Origin: an uncultured Lachnospiraceae bacterium
Lineage (GTDB): Bacteria > Bacillota > Clostridia > Lachnospirales > Lachnospiraceae
Length of the DNA stretch: 18,130 nucleotides
Assembly: GCA_934432595.1 (NCBI GenBank)
Contig: CAKRYR010000031.1
Location: forward strand, 1-18,130
Direction: 5' to 3'
Positions 1 through 7,186 of this stretch are shown here, in pieces; the stretch's first letter is position 1, and each line of letters opens with the position of its first letter. A model generated the notes under the pieces. That model did no database searches. It worked only from the letters and a program-made list of their open reading frames with translations, and was not told the DNA's origin. Both the position numbers and the translations under genes were made by a program.

Positions 1-75
1 GAACGTCTTACAAAGGAGCTTAAGGAGAAGATGACTCCAATAATAATGCAAGCGAAAAAAGATAAAACTCAATAA
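1..75 (+). CDS. 3' end of an unidentified protein (partial)
   Basis: An open frame enters from the left edge and stops at TAA 73-75. Only 24 residues are visible, Lys/Glu-rich and probably helical, ending in KKDKTQ. They are followed 17 bases later by a clean terminator, which supports a real gene end. The family cannot be recognised from this tail. Confidence 0.5.
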   Translation, partial: ERLTKELKEKMTPIIMQAKKDKTQ

Positions 76-92
76 GAAAGTTAATTTATTAT

Positions 93-129
93 ATACTGAT
101 GTGGCTTAGGATGCATCAGTATTTTCTTT
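93..129 (+). terminator. Intrinsic terminator after the partial first gene
   Basis: The arms ATACTGATG (93-101) and CATCAGTAT (114-122) are a perfect 9-bp stem with a 12-base loop, followed by a T-rich run (TTTTCTTT). It closes the upstream transcription unit. Confidence 0.8.
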
Positions 130-153
130 AGAATTGTTTATTAAAACCTTTTG

Positions 154-213
154 TTAGTATGTATTAGTATTTAGTTATTAGTATTGACTAAATACTAATA
201 AAGGGTATATAAT
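154..213 (+). promoter_or_regulatory. Promoter embedded in TTAGTAT repeats (likely operator)
   Basis: TTGACT (184-189) and TATAAT (208-213) are spaced 18 bases, or 16 bases if TATATA at 206 is the -10. The promoter lies among repeats: TTAGTAT at 154-160, 164-170 and 178-184, and its inverse ATACTAA at 192-198. TATTAGTATTTAG (162-174) and CTAAATACTAATA (188-200) form a perfect 13-bp inverted repeat, and its right arm overlaps the -35 box and spacer. This is the layout of a repressor operator. The bound protein is unknown. The ribbon-helix-helix-like product of the next gene is one candidate for autoregulation, and the nearby WYL proteins are others. Confidence 0.6.
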
Positions 214-284
214 AATATATAACAAATAGTTTTTGAAAAAAGGTTGAGAATTAATCATTATCTGTGATAATTGGAGGTGAAAAG

Positions 285-803
285 ATGGAAATAAATATTG
301 ATCTTGATAAAGATGTATATGATAAATTGTGTATGGCTTTAAAACTTAATAATGAAGATATTAATGAGGCTGTTGATAAATGTATTCGGGGATACATTGC
401 TAAGACATTTGAAAAAATATCACAAGAGATTAACCCTAAAATATCGGCAGAAAAAAATAAAGAAGAAAAAGATTATTATGGGAAGGCTATACAGCGTATT
501 CCAGTGTGGGCACTCAAGCCAAATCAATATAATCATAAAATAATCAAGGCATATTTTAAGGCTATGGATATTGATGGAGAAGCTACATTATCAAGAATGG
601 AAAGTCTTTGTAGCGACAAGGGTCATTCCGAATTATATGTACCTACATTTAAGAATAATTACGCACAAATGAAGTTGGATGCAGCTAAGACACATGGAAA
701 AGTTTTTGAAGATGATGGTAATGTTGTATGGCTTTGGAGTGAAGTGAAAGATATAGTTTTACAATATAAGACTAGTTTTTATAGCGATAGTGTGGAACAG
801 TAA
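285..803 (+). CDS. Ribbon-helix-helix-like N-terminus plus uncharacterised C-terminal domain
   Basis: The start is ATG 285, because GGAGGTG (273-279) sits 5 bases upstream; an in-frame GTG at 264 precedes that ribosome site. The product has 172 residues. Residues 1-45 read as a short strand (EINIDLD) followed by two helices, the pattern of small ribbon-helix-helix DNA-binding or antitoxin proteins. Residues 46-65 form a charged linker. Residues 66-165 form a compact domain with RIPVWALKPNQ, ELYVPTF and THGKVFED motifs. I have the impression of having seen this type in clostridial hypothetical proteins but cannot name the family. It is first after a promoter with operator-like repeats, so an autoregulatory DNA-binding role is plausible. 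No partner toxin is visible. The RHH assignment is inferred from sequence pattern only. Confidence 0.7.
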   Translation: MEINIDLDKDVYDKLCMALKLNNEDINEAVDKCIRGYIAKTFEKISQEINPKISAEKNKEEKDYYGKAIQRIPVWALKPNQYNHKIIKAYFKAMDIDGEATLSRMESLCSDKGHSELYVPTFKNNYAQMKLDAAKTHGKVFEDDGNVVWLWSEVKDIVLQYKTSFYSDSVEQ

Positions 804-827
804 TTGTTGGTTTGAAAGGAGCAATTT

Positions 828-1349
828 ATGAGTTCAATGGAAGATAATTCATATCGTAGATATAGACAATATAGAATAAACAGATATCGTTATAAGAGAG
901 AACAGATGTTAGCACCTATTGTTATGATGATTTTGATAGCATTAATTGATAAATTTTTTATAGTAGTAGTTGTATTTGCAATAGCATTATTATTACTACC
1001 AATAGTAAATAAAATAGAGCAAATTAACAAGAGAAAAGAACAGAATAGATTGCAAGAAGTGATACAAGAGAATATTAATGAGTGTGAAAATAAGAGTATT
1101 GAAACTAACCAAAGTATAGCAATGGAAGGAGAAAAAAATATGGAAAAGAATAAGAAAATTAAATGGACTGAAGCTGGAACTATAAATAAAAATAACCAAA
1201 GAAATAATGGTAAAACTAATATACCTGGAACAGATTATGGACAATGGTTTTATTCAATGGAATGTTTGAATTGTGGACATAATTATATGGCAAATGGTAC
1301 AGATATATGGTTAAGAAAATGTCCTAAATGTCAAGGTGGCAAAGAATAG
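828..1349 (+). CDS. Small membrane protein with C-terminal zinc ribbon
   Basis: ATG 828 follows GAAAGGAG with good spacing and lies 24 bases after the preceding stop, so it is probably cotranscribed. The product has 173 residues. Its first 25 residues are Arg/Tyr-rich. A hydrophobic stretch follows at about 27-60, interrupted by a short charged DKFF, so it is one or two membrane passes. A polar, Asn/Glu/Lys-rich linker comes next. The C-terminus holds two CxxC knuckles (Cys146/149 and Cys165/168), a classic zinc ribbon ending in CPKCQGGKE. The likely arrangement is membrane anchor plus cytosolic zinc-binding module. The function is not recognised. The gene is closed by a strong terminator. 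Confidence 0.8.
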   Translation: MSSMEDNSYRRYRQYRINRYRYKREQMLAPIVMMILIALIDKFFIVVVVFAIALLLLPIVNKIEQINKRKEQNRLQEVIQENINECENKSIETNQSIAMEGEKNMEKNKKIKWTEAGTINKNNQRNNGKTNIPGTDYGQWFYSMECLNCGHNYMANGTDIWLRKCPKCQGGKE

Positions 1350-1423
1350 AATTATTATTTTGTGAGTAAGCATATTTTGTTTGAATATTAAGGTTCTTAA
1401 ATAGAAGATGTATATTAAAAGTT

Positions 1424-1473
1424 AAAAAACAAGTCATAATGGAAAAGAAGGTACATTATGACTTGTTTTTTCT
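1424..1473 (+). terminator. Strong intrinsic terminator (18-bp stem)
   Basis: Positions 1424-1441 and 1454-1471 are perfectly complementary (core AAGTCATAATG / CATTATGACTT), with a 12-base loop. The A-run before and T-run after make it potentially bidirectional. It separates the first two genes from the HD-domain cluster. Confidence 0.9.
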
Positions 1474-1594
1474 TATGTGTAAAGGTTGGGATTTTTATGG
1501 TACAGCATAAGGTTTATTATGAAGATGTAAACAAATTATAGAAAGAAGTCATATCCAACAGATATATACTTCATAAGGAAAGGCAGGTTAGAAA
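1474..1594. other. Gap before the HD gene, with a possible broken leader ORF
   Basis: I see no convincing promoter here, although the terminator upstream implies one. ATG 1497 opens a 14-codon frame (MVQHKVYYEDVNKL) ending at TAG 1539. Reading through that amber gives 20 more codons to TAA 1602-1604, overlapping the HD start by ten bases. It could be a decayed small gene or chance. Confidence 0.3.
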
Positions 1595-2158
1595 ATGGAA
1601 TTAATGGAACGATATAATAGGTTGAAGTCACTTGTAGTAGAGCGTAAAGTTTCGTTCGTAAAATTAATGAATTTCATAGAGAATGAGACATCTTATTTAA
1701 GTTGTCCAGCATCTACAAGATTTCATTTATGTAAAGAACAAGGCTTACTAGAACACAGTGTTAATGTTGCTGAAACTTTGCTTAAGATAAAGAAAGAGTT
1801 GGCACCAGAGATATCAGATGAGAGTTGTGTAATTGTAGCTTTATTACATGATTTAGGAAAGGTAGGAATGCCAGGTAAACCACAATATTTTAAAAATACA
1901 AAGGATAATGCCAATATTTACCCTTATAATTTTAATAAGAATCTTACTTATTTAAGTGTACCAGTAAGAAGTTTATATTTGGCTTTACCTTATTTGCCAT
2001 TATCTGAGATAGAAGTATAGGCTATAATTTATCATGATGGTCAGTATGTAGACGATAATAAAAGTGTAGCAACAAGAGAAGAACCACTTACATTACTTTT
2101 GCAATATGCAGACAATTGGAGTGGATTCGTAATAGAGGACAAATTAAAAAATAAATAA
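1595..2158 (+). pseudogene. HD-domain phosphohydrolase-like protein, split by an in-frame amber stop
   Basis: ATG 1595 follows AAGGAAAGG. The frame carries HD-superfamily hallmarks: His54 (LLEHSVNVAETLL) and the His85-Asp86 pair (VALLHDLGKVG). TAG 2018-2020 (codon 142) stops it, but the same frame continues with unmistakable HD-family sequence (AIIYHDGQYV, then LLLQYADNWSGF) to TAA 2156-2158. The full length would be 187 residues. The truncated product lacks the distal His147 and Asp173 that normally complete the metal site, so it should be catalytically dead unless the stop is read through. The C-terminal sequence shows little decay, which points to a recent mutation (CAG to TAG would be the simplest) or a base-call error. 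HD proteins hydrolyse nucleotides or phosphodiesters; the substrate here is unknown. Confidence 0.8.
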
Positions 2159-2209
2159 ATTAATTAGGATTATTGTATTTTGTAATAGTTAGAAGAAAGG
2201 ATGATTAAT

Positions 2210-2893
2210 ATGAGTAATACATCAAAAGGACGCGGAGTTAAAGGAAGTAAGTTTTGGATGCAGATGATTCCTAATACGGGATTGAAAGAAGAGTTTGATA
2301 AAATTATTGAAGAAGAATTAGAGTGGTTATCACCATTGGAAGGTGAGAAAATATTATATGAGTAATATGAACTTGGAGCCAAGGAAATGATTACAGAACT
2401 TGGTATAACTGATGTATCAATATTTGATTTTTGGCCCAAAAGACAACCACAGTGGGATGGTATAGCTTTAAGTAAAGATAAAAAGACATTGTATATAGTT
2501 GAAGCAAAGGCACATATCAGTGAGATGGATAGTAAATGTAGTGCTTCTGAAGAGAGTAAAAAGATTATTGAAAGAGCAATGCGAGAAGTGCATGATGATA
2601 AGTATCCATTAGGAGATTTTGACTTATGGATGAATGGTTATTATCAGTTAGGTAATCGTTTGACATTTTTACAGAAGATGAAAGAAAAACTACCAGAATC
2701 TAATTCAATTGGAATTAAAGATGTTAAACTTGTGTTGATTAATTTTACAGATGATTTTACATTTAAGCCAGAGCCTGTTGAAGCATGGAAAGATCATTAT
2801 AGAGAAGTATTTGAGAAAATGACAGATAGTGCGGAAACACCAGAGGATGTTATTAATATATTTTATTGTGTAAAACCTATGGGCAATCAGTAA
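2210..2893 (+). pseudogene. PD-(D/E)XK-like nuclease, split by an in-frame ochre stop
   Basis: ATG 2210 lies downstream of AGAAGAAAGG. The frame runs 51 codons (MSNTSKGRG... to KILYE), hits TAA 2363-2365, then continues cleanly to TAA 2891-2893, for 227 codons in all. The C-terminal part has the pattern of a PD-(D/E)XK nuclease: Asp83 in QWDGIAL, then Glu98-x-Lys100 in LYIVEAKAH. A downstream ATG at 2387 (codon 60) could restart translation and keep all three residues, though no good ribosome site precedes it. This is the second consecutive gene with one nonsense codon. Such small ExK proteins occur in restriction and other defence contexts, but I cannot assign a named family. The stop replaces a position that could have been CAA. 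Confidence 0.7.
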
Positions 2894-2918
2894 TTATATA
2901 TTATCAAAGGAGTTTATG

Positions 2919-3929
2919 ATGGCAGAAAAAGATAATAAGAAAAGATTATTATATATTCTAGATATGATGAAAAAAACAGATGAGAATCATCCTCTTAATT
3001 CAACTCAGATTATTGAAAAACTCGCTGAAAAGGGAATAAAAGCAGAACGTAAAGCAGTTTCTAGAGATGTTAAGTTTTTGGGTGAATTTGATTTCTTAAA
3101 ATATACTATTCACACTTGCAATAATCATAATCTCGGATGGTATATGATAGATCAGGAGTTTGAAGATTATGAAATAAAAATGTTAGTTGATGCAGTTGCA
3201 TCTGCAAAATTTCTTACACTAGAAGGCAGCAGAAATCTTATTAAAAAGATAAAAAATCTTGCTACTATAGAGGGAGAACATTTGATTGAAGAAACTATGA
3301 TTATGGATCCTGAACTTAAAATAGATGATAAGAAATTTAATATTAAGTTTGATACAATTATGAGAGCAATTACTGACCATAAGCAACTTCGGTTTCGGTA
3401 TTACGAGATGACAGCAGGTAATAAGAAGGTATTAAAACGAGATGGTTATATGTATCAAGTTAGTCCATATTTTATTGTGTTATCAGGTGAGGAATATTTT
3501 CTTATAGCTAATCCAAGCACACATAATCATGTTACATATTTTCGTATAGAAATGATAACTAATATGGAGGTATGTGATGAAAGAGTAAGACCTATGCGAG
3601 AGATAGAAGAGCTTAAAGACATAAATCAAAGTAGAACAATAGCTGATTATTTGCGTGAAAATGTGAGTATGTGGAATGGTGAAACTGCTAGTGTAACATT
3701 AAGAGGTAAAAATAGCTTAAGAAATGATGTTATGCGAAAGTTTGGCAGAAATATTATGATTAGAGATGAGGGTAAGGAAGAATTTATTGCCCACGTAAGG
3801 GTAGCTAATAGTGAAGGATTTTATTATTGGTTGGCTTCATATGGACCATATATAACTATAGAAGGTCCTAATGATATGAGACAAGGATATATTGAATTTT
3901 TGAAAAATTCATTAAAAAGATATGAGTAG
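2919..3929 (+). CDS. WYL-domain transcriptional regulator (first copy)
   Basis: ATG 2919 is preferred to ATG 2916 because AAAGGAG (2906-2912) is then 6 bases away. The product has 336 residues. The N-terminus (about 1-65) is a winged-helix DNA-binding segment (LNSTQIIEKLAEKG, then KAVSRDVKFL). The centre (about 150-230) is the WYL domain, with LRFRYYEM, YQVSPYFIVLSGEEYFLIA and YFRIEMI. The C-terminal segment to about 335 fits the WYL C-terminal extension. WYL proteins sense ligands, often nucleotides or nucleic acid, and repress or activate neighbouring genes; members such as BrxR and CapW control phage-defence operons (established knowledge). Here it lies 25 bases after the nuclease pseudogene and 34 bases before the deoxyribosyltransferase-like gene, so it probably controls that cluster. 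Confidence 0.9.
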   Translation: MAEKDNKKRLLYILDMMKKTDENHPLNSTQIIEKLAEKGIKAERKAVSRDVKFLGEFDFLKYTIHTCNNHNLGWYMIDQEFEDYEIKMLVDAVASAKFLTLEGSRNLIKKIKNLATIEGEHLIEETMIMDPELKIDDKKFNIKFDTIMRAITDHKQLRFRYYEMTAGNKKVLKRDGYMYQVSPYFIVLSGEEYFLIANPSTHNHVTYFRIEMITNMEVCDERVRPMREIEELKDINQSRTIADYLRENVSMWNGETASVTLRGKNSLRNDVMRKFGRNIMIRDEGKEEFIAHVRVANSEGFYYWLASYGPYITIEGPNDMRQGYIEFLKNSLKRYE

Positions 3930-3963
3930 ATTAAAAATGTTTTTGCAAGGGAGGTCTTGATTT

Positions 3964-4605
3964 ATGAAGAAAAAGTATCCAGTAATTACTTTGTGTGGTA
4001 GTACAAGATTTAAGGATGAATTTATGGAGGCTCAAAAGGAATTGACTCTTGCTGGTAATATTGTTATCTCTGTTGGTTTATTTGGACATTCAGGAGATAA
4101 AGAAGTCTGGGAAGGTATGGGTGAAGACACATTAACAGATACAAAACTTATGTTAGATGATATGCATAAGTCAAAAATAGATATGGCCGATAGGATATAT
4201 GTAATTAATCCAGGAGGATATATTGGTGAGAGTACATGGTCGGAAATTTGTTATGCTAAAATGATAGGTAAAAAGATAGACTTTATGGAACCTATACCTA
4301 AAGAAAAGATAAATGATGTGGTTAAAGAACATATTAAGAATGCTGAAAAGTTAGCTATGCAACAGCTTGATGCAGCACAACATCAGGGTGTTTACTATAA
4401 TTATGATTCTAGTACATATTTAAAATATAAAGATTATTCTTTACTTGATCCATGGATAAGAGAGGATATGCAAGGAGCATGTTGGGCATGGGAAGCTCAT
4501 AAGGATCCTAAAATAGGTGTAGATCCATTTAAGTATTATGGAAAACAAAAGACTGCAAGGTTTGTAGAGAAAATATTGATGAAAGAACTTAAAAAAATGC
4601 GATAA
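3964..4605 (+). CDS. Nucleoside 2-deoxyribosyltransferase-like protein with extra C-terminal domain
   Basis: ATG 3964 follows AAGGGAGG. The product has 213 residues. Residues 6-110 match the nucleoside 2-deoxyribosyltransferase-like / SLOG-type Rossmann fold: strand plus GSTRF (12-16), a central KIDMADRIYVINPGG, then GGYIGEST (84-91) with a nearby Glu94, and a closing strand GKKIDFME. Family members cleave or transfer at the N-glycosidic bond of deoxynucleosides, or bind nucleotide-derived signals. Residues about 115-213 form an additional domain (DAAQHQGVYYNYD, WAWEAHKDPK) that I do not recognise. The gene sits between a WYL regulator and a macrodomain gene with short spacers, suggesting a shared nucleotide or ADP-ribose theme. 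The actual substrate cannot be read from sequence. Confidence 0.8.
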   Translation: MKKKYPVITLCGSTRFKDEFMEAQKELTLAGNIVISVGLFGHSGDKEVWEGMGEDTLTDTKLMLDDMHKSKIDMADRIYVINPGGYIGESTWSEICYAKMIGKKIDFMEPIPKEKINDVVKEHIKNAEKLAMQQLDAAQHQGVYYNYDSSTYLKYKDYSLLDPWIREDMQGACWAWEAHKDPKIGVDPFKYYGKQKTARFVEKILMKELKKMR

Positions 4606-4628
4606 ACTTAGGAAATGGAGATTTGTAT

Positions 4629-5162
4629 ATGAGTAATATAGAATTATTGAATGCATCGTGTGCAGACCAAGAAGTAGATGCAGTTGTAAATGCAGCTAAT
4701 GCTGGTCTATGGGCAGGTGGTGGAATATGTGGAGTAATTTTTAGTAAAGCGGGAATGGATGAATTAACAAGTGCTTGTAAGAAGCATAAAACTCCATTAA
4801 ATGATGGAGATGCAATCATTACACTAGCGTTTAATATGAAAAATGCAAAGGCAATAATACATGCAGTAGGACCAAACTTCGCTGTTACACCAAATGCTTT
4901 TAAGGAATTATTTAATGCATATCATAATTCATTAGTTGTACTGATGGATAATGGATATCATAGTATATCATTTCCTTTGATAAGCGCTGGAATATTTGGT
5001 GGTGGGTTAAGTAATCCAACTGCTGAATCTACAAAACAATGTTGTAGGGCATATAAGAAATTTATAGAGGATTATCCAGATTATAATGTAGAAGTAAAGT
5101 TATGTGCATATTCAACTAGGGAAATGGTAGAGGCTAAGAAAGAGTTTGATAAATATTTTTAA
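4629..5162 (+). CDS. Macrodomain (ADP-ribose-binding) protein
   Basis: The start is ATG 4629, with GGAG (4617-4620) 8 bases upstream; the earlier TTG 4623 would be too close to it. The 177-residue product is a stand-alone macrodomain. VNAAN (20-24) is followed by the glycine loop GGGICGVIF (30-38), HAVGPNF (79-85), and the second phosphate loop SAGIFGGG (119-126). Macrodomains bind ADP-ribose and often hydrolyse ADP-ribosyl groups from proteins or nucleic acids or deacetylate O-acetyl-ADP-ribose. The loops look intact, so binding is likely; the reaction is not decided. The gene is 23 bases downstream of the deoxyribosyltransferase-like gene and probably cotranscribed with it. Pairing with an NAD- or nucleotide-processing partner would resemble toxin-antidote or signalling pairs such as DarTG, but no ADP-ribosyltransferase is visible. 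Confidence 0.9.
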   Translation: MSNIELLNASCADQEVDAVVNAANAGLWAGGGICGVIFSKAGMDELTSACKKHKTPLNDGDAIITLAFNMKNAKAIIHAVGPNFAVTPNAFKELFNAYHNSLVVLMDNGYHSISFPLISAGIFGGGLSNPTAESTKQCCRAYKKFIEDYPDYNVEVKLCAYSTREMVEAKKEFDKYF

Positions 5163-5359
5163 GTAGATGTAATCAAATTTTAAGTTGAAAAGATGGTAAA
5201 TAAGTATTATTAAAGAAATAGAAATGAGCAAAATATTTGAATATAAGAGGGTTTATGGATATATTCGAGTTTGGATATAGTTAAGATATTTAGGCAGATA
5301 TAGAAAATGGTGGGAGAAAAGAAAGTTAAGATTTATTAAAAAGTATTAGGAGAATAAGG
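5163..5359. other. Macrodomain-UDG gap, with a small resolvase-like ORF
   Basis: This is about 200 AT-rich bases without a clear terminator. ATG 5224 opens an 18-codon frame to TAG 5278-5280 whose residues 10-16 are VYGYIRV, the start motif of serine recombinases. Nothing after it resembles that family, so it is a tiny remnant or chance. The region may also carry a promoter for the next gene, but I cannot point to convincing boxes. Confidence 0.3.
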
Positions 5360-6253
5360 ATGGATAATAAAAAAGAACGTTATGAGAAATTAGTTAAAAA
5401 AATACACAATTGTAATTGTTGTAAATCTATAAAGAAACCTATATTTTGTGAAGATGGGGTATGCTTGATAAATATGCCTAATGAGTGTAAGAGTAGGATT
5501 AAACATGTGAATATGTGGAATTATTGGCAAGGCAGTTTAGATGCTAAAATAATGGTTATAGGTCAAGACTATGGATGTTTCCCTAGAATAGAGAGTAATG
5601 ATGGAAATATAACTGGTAAAACTAAGAAACATAATTTGGAAGAATATATACGTGGAGAAGTGTTTAATAAAAGATTAAGTTCAGAAGATGATATTGAAGA
5701 AAATTATATGGAATTAAGAAAAATATGGAGTACAACAGATGTTAATCTTTTTTATCTATTTAAAAAGGTTTTAGGATATGATTTAACAAAGGTTAATGAG
5801 AATTTATTTTTTACAAATATGGTATGTTGCTATCGGAATATAGGAAATGCTACATCGGGGGCAGATAAATTTTGTAGTGAATGGTTAAGCTTGTGTGCTA
5901 ATAAATACATGGGAGAGTTGATAGATATTATTCAACCCAAAGTTATTATTACATTAGGCGAAAAAACATTTAATGCGATGACTTGCATTGATGGGGTGGA
6001 GTTAAAATGCATAGATTCTGTTTCTTTAGATAAGGGCGAAAAAGTGAAATTTGTAGATGTAATTGAACATAATTATGAATTAGTATGTGGTGTAGATAAA
6101 AGTATACGTGTATTTCCTGTTTATCATCCAGGAGCAAATTCTAATATAAATAGAAAACTAAAAGAGATTGATGCAAATAAAAAAGGACAGAGTCAAGAAT
6201 CAGATTGGTGGAAAATAAAAAGATATATTGATGAAAATAGTATTAATAGTTAA
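5360..6253 (+). CDS. Uracil-DNA glycosylase superfamily-like protein
   Basis: ATG 5360 follows AGGAG. The product has 297 residues. The core resembles the uracil-DNA glycosylase fold: KIMVIGQDYG, with motif GQDYG at 68-72 in place of the family-1 GQDPY; a FFTNMVCCYR strand; IITLGEKTF at about 195-203; and the distal FPVYHPGANSN (His256-Pro-Gly) matching the catalytic HPx loop. An N-terminal Cys cluster (Cys18, 20, 21, 30, 35) could hold a metal or iron-sulphur site as in family-4 enzymes, but the spacing is not standard. UDG-fold proteins remove uracil or other damaged bases from DNA; some divergent members act in phage interactions. It follows the nucleotide-themed genes and ends at its own terminator. 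The superfamily is fairly sure, the activity is not. Confidence 0.75.
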   Translation: MDNKKERYEKLVKKIHNCNCCKSIKKPIFCEDGVCLINMPNECKSRIKHVNMWNYWQGSLDAKIMVIGQDYGCFPRIESNDGNITGKTKKHNLEEYIRGEVFNKRLSSEDDIEENYMELRKIWSTTDVNLFYLFKKVLGYDLTKVNENLFFTNMVCCYRNIGNATSGADKFCSEWLSLCANKYMGELIDIIQPKVIITLGEKTFNAMTCIDGVELKCIDSVSLDKGEKVKFVDVIEHNYELVCGVDKSIRVFPVYHPGANSNINRKLKEIDANKKGQSQESDWWKIKRYIDENSINS

Positions 6254-6262
6254 TAGGAGTTT

Positions 6263-6292
6263 CTAGTAGGATCTTGTCCTACTAGTATTTTT
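6263..6292 (+). terminator. Intrinsic terminator after the UDG-like gene
   Basis: CTAGTAGGA (6263-6271) and TCCTACTAG (6277-6285) form a perfect 9-bp stem with a 5-base loop, followed by TATTTTTAT. It starts 9 bases after the UDG-like stop codon. Confidence 0.85.
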
Positions 6293-6336
6293 ATAATATT
6301 GGTTATTAAAATAAAAATAAATAAGTTCTCAAGAAT

Positions 6337-6367
6337 GACAGAATCTGTCTAACTTTGTTTATATAAT
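6337..6367 (+). promoter_or_regulatory. Palindrome and -10 box upstream of the GNAT-like gene
   Basis: GACAGA-A-TCTGTC (6337-6349) is a perfect 13-base palindrome placed where a -35 box would be expected. TATAAT follows at 6362-6367. No good -35 is visible at 16-18 bases, which is compatible with an activator- or repressor-controlled promoter. The binding protein is unknown. Confidence 0.45.
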
Positions 6368-6418
6368 AAAATGAAGTGACATTAGATTATTTAGATTAAA
6401 ATAAAGGAGAAGAGTATT

Positions 6419-7120
6419 ATGTCAGAGATAAATGATATCGCAGAGAGTTTAGCGAAAGAATATATGGAGATGGCATTTGAGGTGAGTGAGAGAAGGGCTG
6501 AATTAATAATTCAATTTATAAAAGGAGATGATGATAAGGAGAAAAAGAAACAGGTAATAAGTAAATTTTTTGAAAAAACAGATAAATATAGCGAAGAGTT
6601 AAATAAAAAATGTATGCGTATGATTATACAAGAATTTGAAAATTTGGGTGAGGAAGAAAGAATAAAAGGTTTAAAGTTGAGTACTAATAAAATGGAAAAT
6701 TATCGTAGAGTGGGAGAAAAGGGTTATATAGATGATAGAGAGTTTGAAAATGTATTTGCAGAAATAATTGATTTATTTAAAGAGGATGCTGGAGGAGAAC
6801 TAGATGATTGTTATTCTAGATTTGATCGTTTGTTTATAAGCGGTCATATAAAAGATGAATCAAATGATTTAATGCTTAGATATAATCATGGAATTGATAA
6901 TGATTTAGTCGTAGCACGAGTTTGCTTTATTCATAGAAGAGAAGGAAAAATGACTAAGTTATATCATTTATTAAAGAAGATACAGAAAGAATATCAAACA
7001 GGAGCTATTATTATAGAACAAGCAGGAACAACAGAAATAAAGTCTTGGTGCGAAAAGAACAATTTTGCAGAGAAGATGTTTGTTAGAAATAATTATGTGG
7101 AGATGGATAGTGCAGTATAG
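6419..7120 (+). CDS. Uncharacterised protein, possible GNAT-like C-terminus
   Basis: ATG 6419 follows AAAGGAGAAGAG. The product has 233 residues. Residues 1-125 are strongly charged and helical, with a possible coiled coil and no recognised motif. Residues 165-230 read like the C-terminal half of a GNAT acyltransferase: a strand (VVARVCFIHRR), a glycine turn with helix (RREGKMTKLYHLLKKI, 173-188, like the acetyl-CoA pyrophosphate loop), a strand (GAIIIEQ), then SWCEKNNF and a final strand. The first half of a GNAT fold is not obvious. It is a single-gene unit between two terminators, with a palindromic promoter region. Treat the GNAT link as an inference. Confidence 0.65.
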   Translation: MSEINDIAESLAKEYMEMAFEVSERRAELIIQFIKGDDDKEKKKQVISKFFEKTDKYSEELNKKCMRMIIQEFENLGEEERIKGLKLSTNKMENYRRVGEKGYIDDREFENVFAEIIDLFKEDAGGELDDCYSRFDRLFISGHIKDESNDLMLRYNHGIDNDLVVARVCFIHRREGKMTKLYHLLKKIQKEYQTGAIIIEQAGTTEIKSWCEKNNFAEKMFVRNNYVEMDSAV

Positions 7121-7154
7121 TATAAGAATTAAGTCATGAGAATGATAATGTATG

Positions 7155-7186
7155 AAATCAAGATTGGGAAACCAATCTTGATTTTT
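7155..7186 (+). terminator. Intrinsic terminator with GAAA tetraloop
   Basis: AAATCAAGATTGG (7155-7167) pairs perfectly with CCAATCTTGATTT (7172-7184) around a GAAA loop, followed by Ts. It isolates the downstream WYL operon from the preceding gene. Confidence 0.9.

Noticed and set aside
154..200. TTAGTAT repeats as iterons of a plasmid origin
   Set aside because: The copies are few, unevenly spaced and overlap a good promoter, and no replication initiator gene is next to them. An operator is simpler.
1595..2893. Stop-codon reassignment (TAG or TAA read as Gln) as explanation of the internal stops
   Set aside because: TAG, TAA and TGA all serve as normal terminators here: TAG ends the genes at 1349, 3929 and 7120 and the tail gene at 13609, directly before other ribosome sites or terminators. 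Recoding would extend those genes into non-coding DNA.
3964..5162. Thoeris, DarTG or a known NAD-signalling system
   Set aside because: There is a macrodomain and a nucleotide-type Rossmann protein, but no TIR domain, no SIR2 and no DarT-like ADP-ribosyltransferase, so none of the named systems is supported.
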